Shown: positions 5,506 to 5,732 of the stretch, piece after piece
How positions within the stretch are numbered: position 1 is the first letter of the stretch
Layout: every line of letters begins with the position of its first letter
Source of the DNA: Thermoplasmata archaeon
Lineage (GTDB): Archaea; Thermoplasmatota; Thermoplasmata; UBA10834
Reading direction: 5' to 3'
Length of the DNA: 5,732 nucleotides
NCBI GenBank assembly: GCA_025457845.1
Contig: JALOTO010000098.1
Span: 1 to 5,732 of the forward strand
Program-made: the position numbers and the translations under genes
Notes under the pieces: generated by a model
Seen by the model: only the letters and a program-made list of their open reading frames with translations
Told to the model about the DNA's origin: nothing
Database searches by the model: none

Positions 5506-5732
5506 ATGCCCGAGGAGTTCACCAAGGCCGTCGATTCGGACCTCTCAGACCTCAAGACCCACGAGGTCCTCGCGTCGACGGAGCACGAGCGCGCCATGAA
5601 GCTCATGGCGCACATGTTCCTGAGGCTGTGGACGAGGTTCGCGATCGAAACTGGCCAGAAGCTGTCGATGTCCCCGTCGCAGTACTCGATGGGCAACTAC
5701 GAGGGCAAGATGAGATGGGTCATCAACGAGGC
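5506..5732 (+). CDS. Unrecognised protein, N-terminal part only
   Basis: An open frame runs from the ATG to the right edge without a stop, giving 75 complete codons and two extra bases. It opens MPEEFTKAVDSDLSDLKTHE, an acidic helical-looking segment. It continues with HERAMKLMAHMFLRLWTRFA (residues about 27-46), probably an amphipathic helix rather than a membrane segment because of its charges. A Ser/Gln/Tyr-containing stretch around MSPSQYSMGNYEGKMRW follows. Codon use resembles that of the neighbouring genes and a strong promoter-like element lies at the correct distance, so the gene is probably real. I do not recognise the family. It does not resemble topoisomerase VI subunit B, which can follow this operon in other archaea. 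No function can be given from the visible part. Confidence 0.7.
   Translation, partial: MPEEFTKAVDSDLSDLKTHEVLASTEHERAMKLMAHMFLRLWTRFAIETGQKLSMSPSQYSMGNYEGKMRWVINE

Overview
The window reads as a piece of a GC-rich archaeal chromosome. The evidence is archaeal translation factor aIF1A, followed by a RIO1 kinase and a two-KH-domain Dim2/Pno1-type protein, together with TATA-type promoter elements and genes that appear to be leaderless. The heavy use of GAG, AAG, AGG and ATA codons also fits. The gene content suits a euryarchaeal lineage such as Thermoplasmatota, but the sequence alone does not fix the lineage. The genes fill almost all of the window, and there is no sign of mobile DNA, CRISPR or phage.

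Layout: (1) Positions 1-58, minus strand: most of a tRNA-Glu(UUC), cut by the window edge in its T-loop. (2) 181-867, plus strand: an ACT-domain protein of the archaeal 'predicted regulator of amino acid metabolism' type, with a TTAAG promoter about 29 bases ahead of its ATG. (3) 3543-870, minus strand: argG then argH, the last two steps of arginine synthesis. They overlap by 44 bases, and argH ends two bases from the stop of the convergent ACT gene. (4) 3544-3787: a divergent intergenic region holding both promoters and a small inverted/direct repeat cluster on the argG side. (5) 3788-5454, plus strand: aIF1A, RIO1 kinase and KH-domain protein in a tight operon (18-base gap, then ATGA overlap). 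(6) 5506 to the right edge, plus strand: the start of an unrecognised gene behind its own promoter.

Two functional blocks stand out. ArgG joins citrulline and aspartate, and ArgH splits the product into arginine and fumarate; the convergent ACT protein could sense an amino acid, although its target is unknown. The second block is translational: aIF1A acts in initiation, while RIO1 and the KH protein are partners in late 40S/30S maturation.

Nothing here looks like a new multi-gene system. The points most worth a second look are a 12-base sequence shared exactly by two promoters, the uncertain aIF1A start that this promoter raises, the ACT/arginine pairing with its nearly touching 3' ends, the candidate operator upstream of argG, and the unidentified gene at the right edge.
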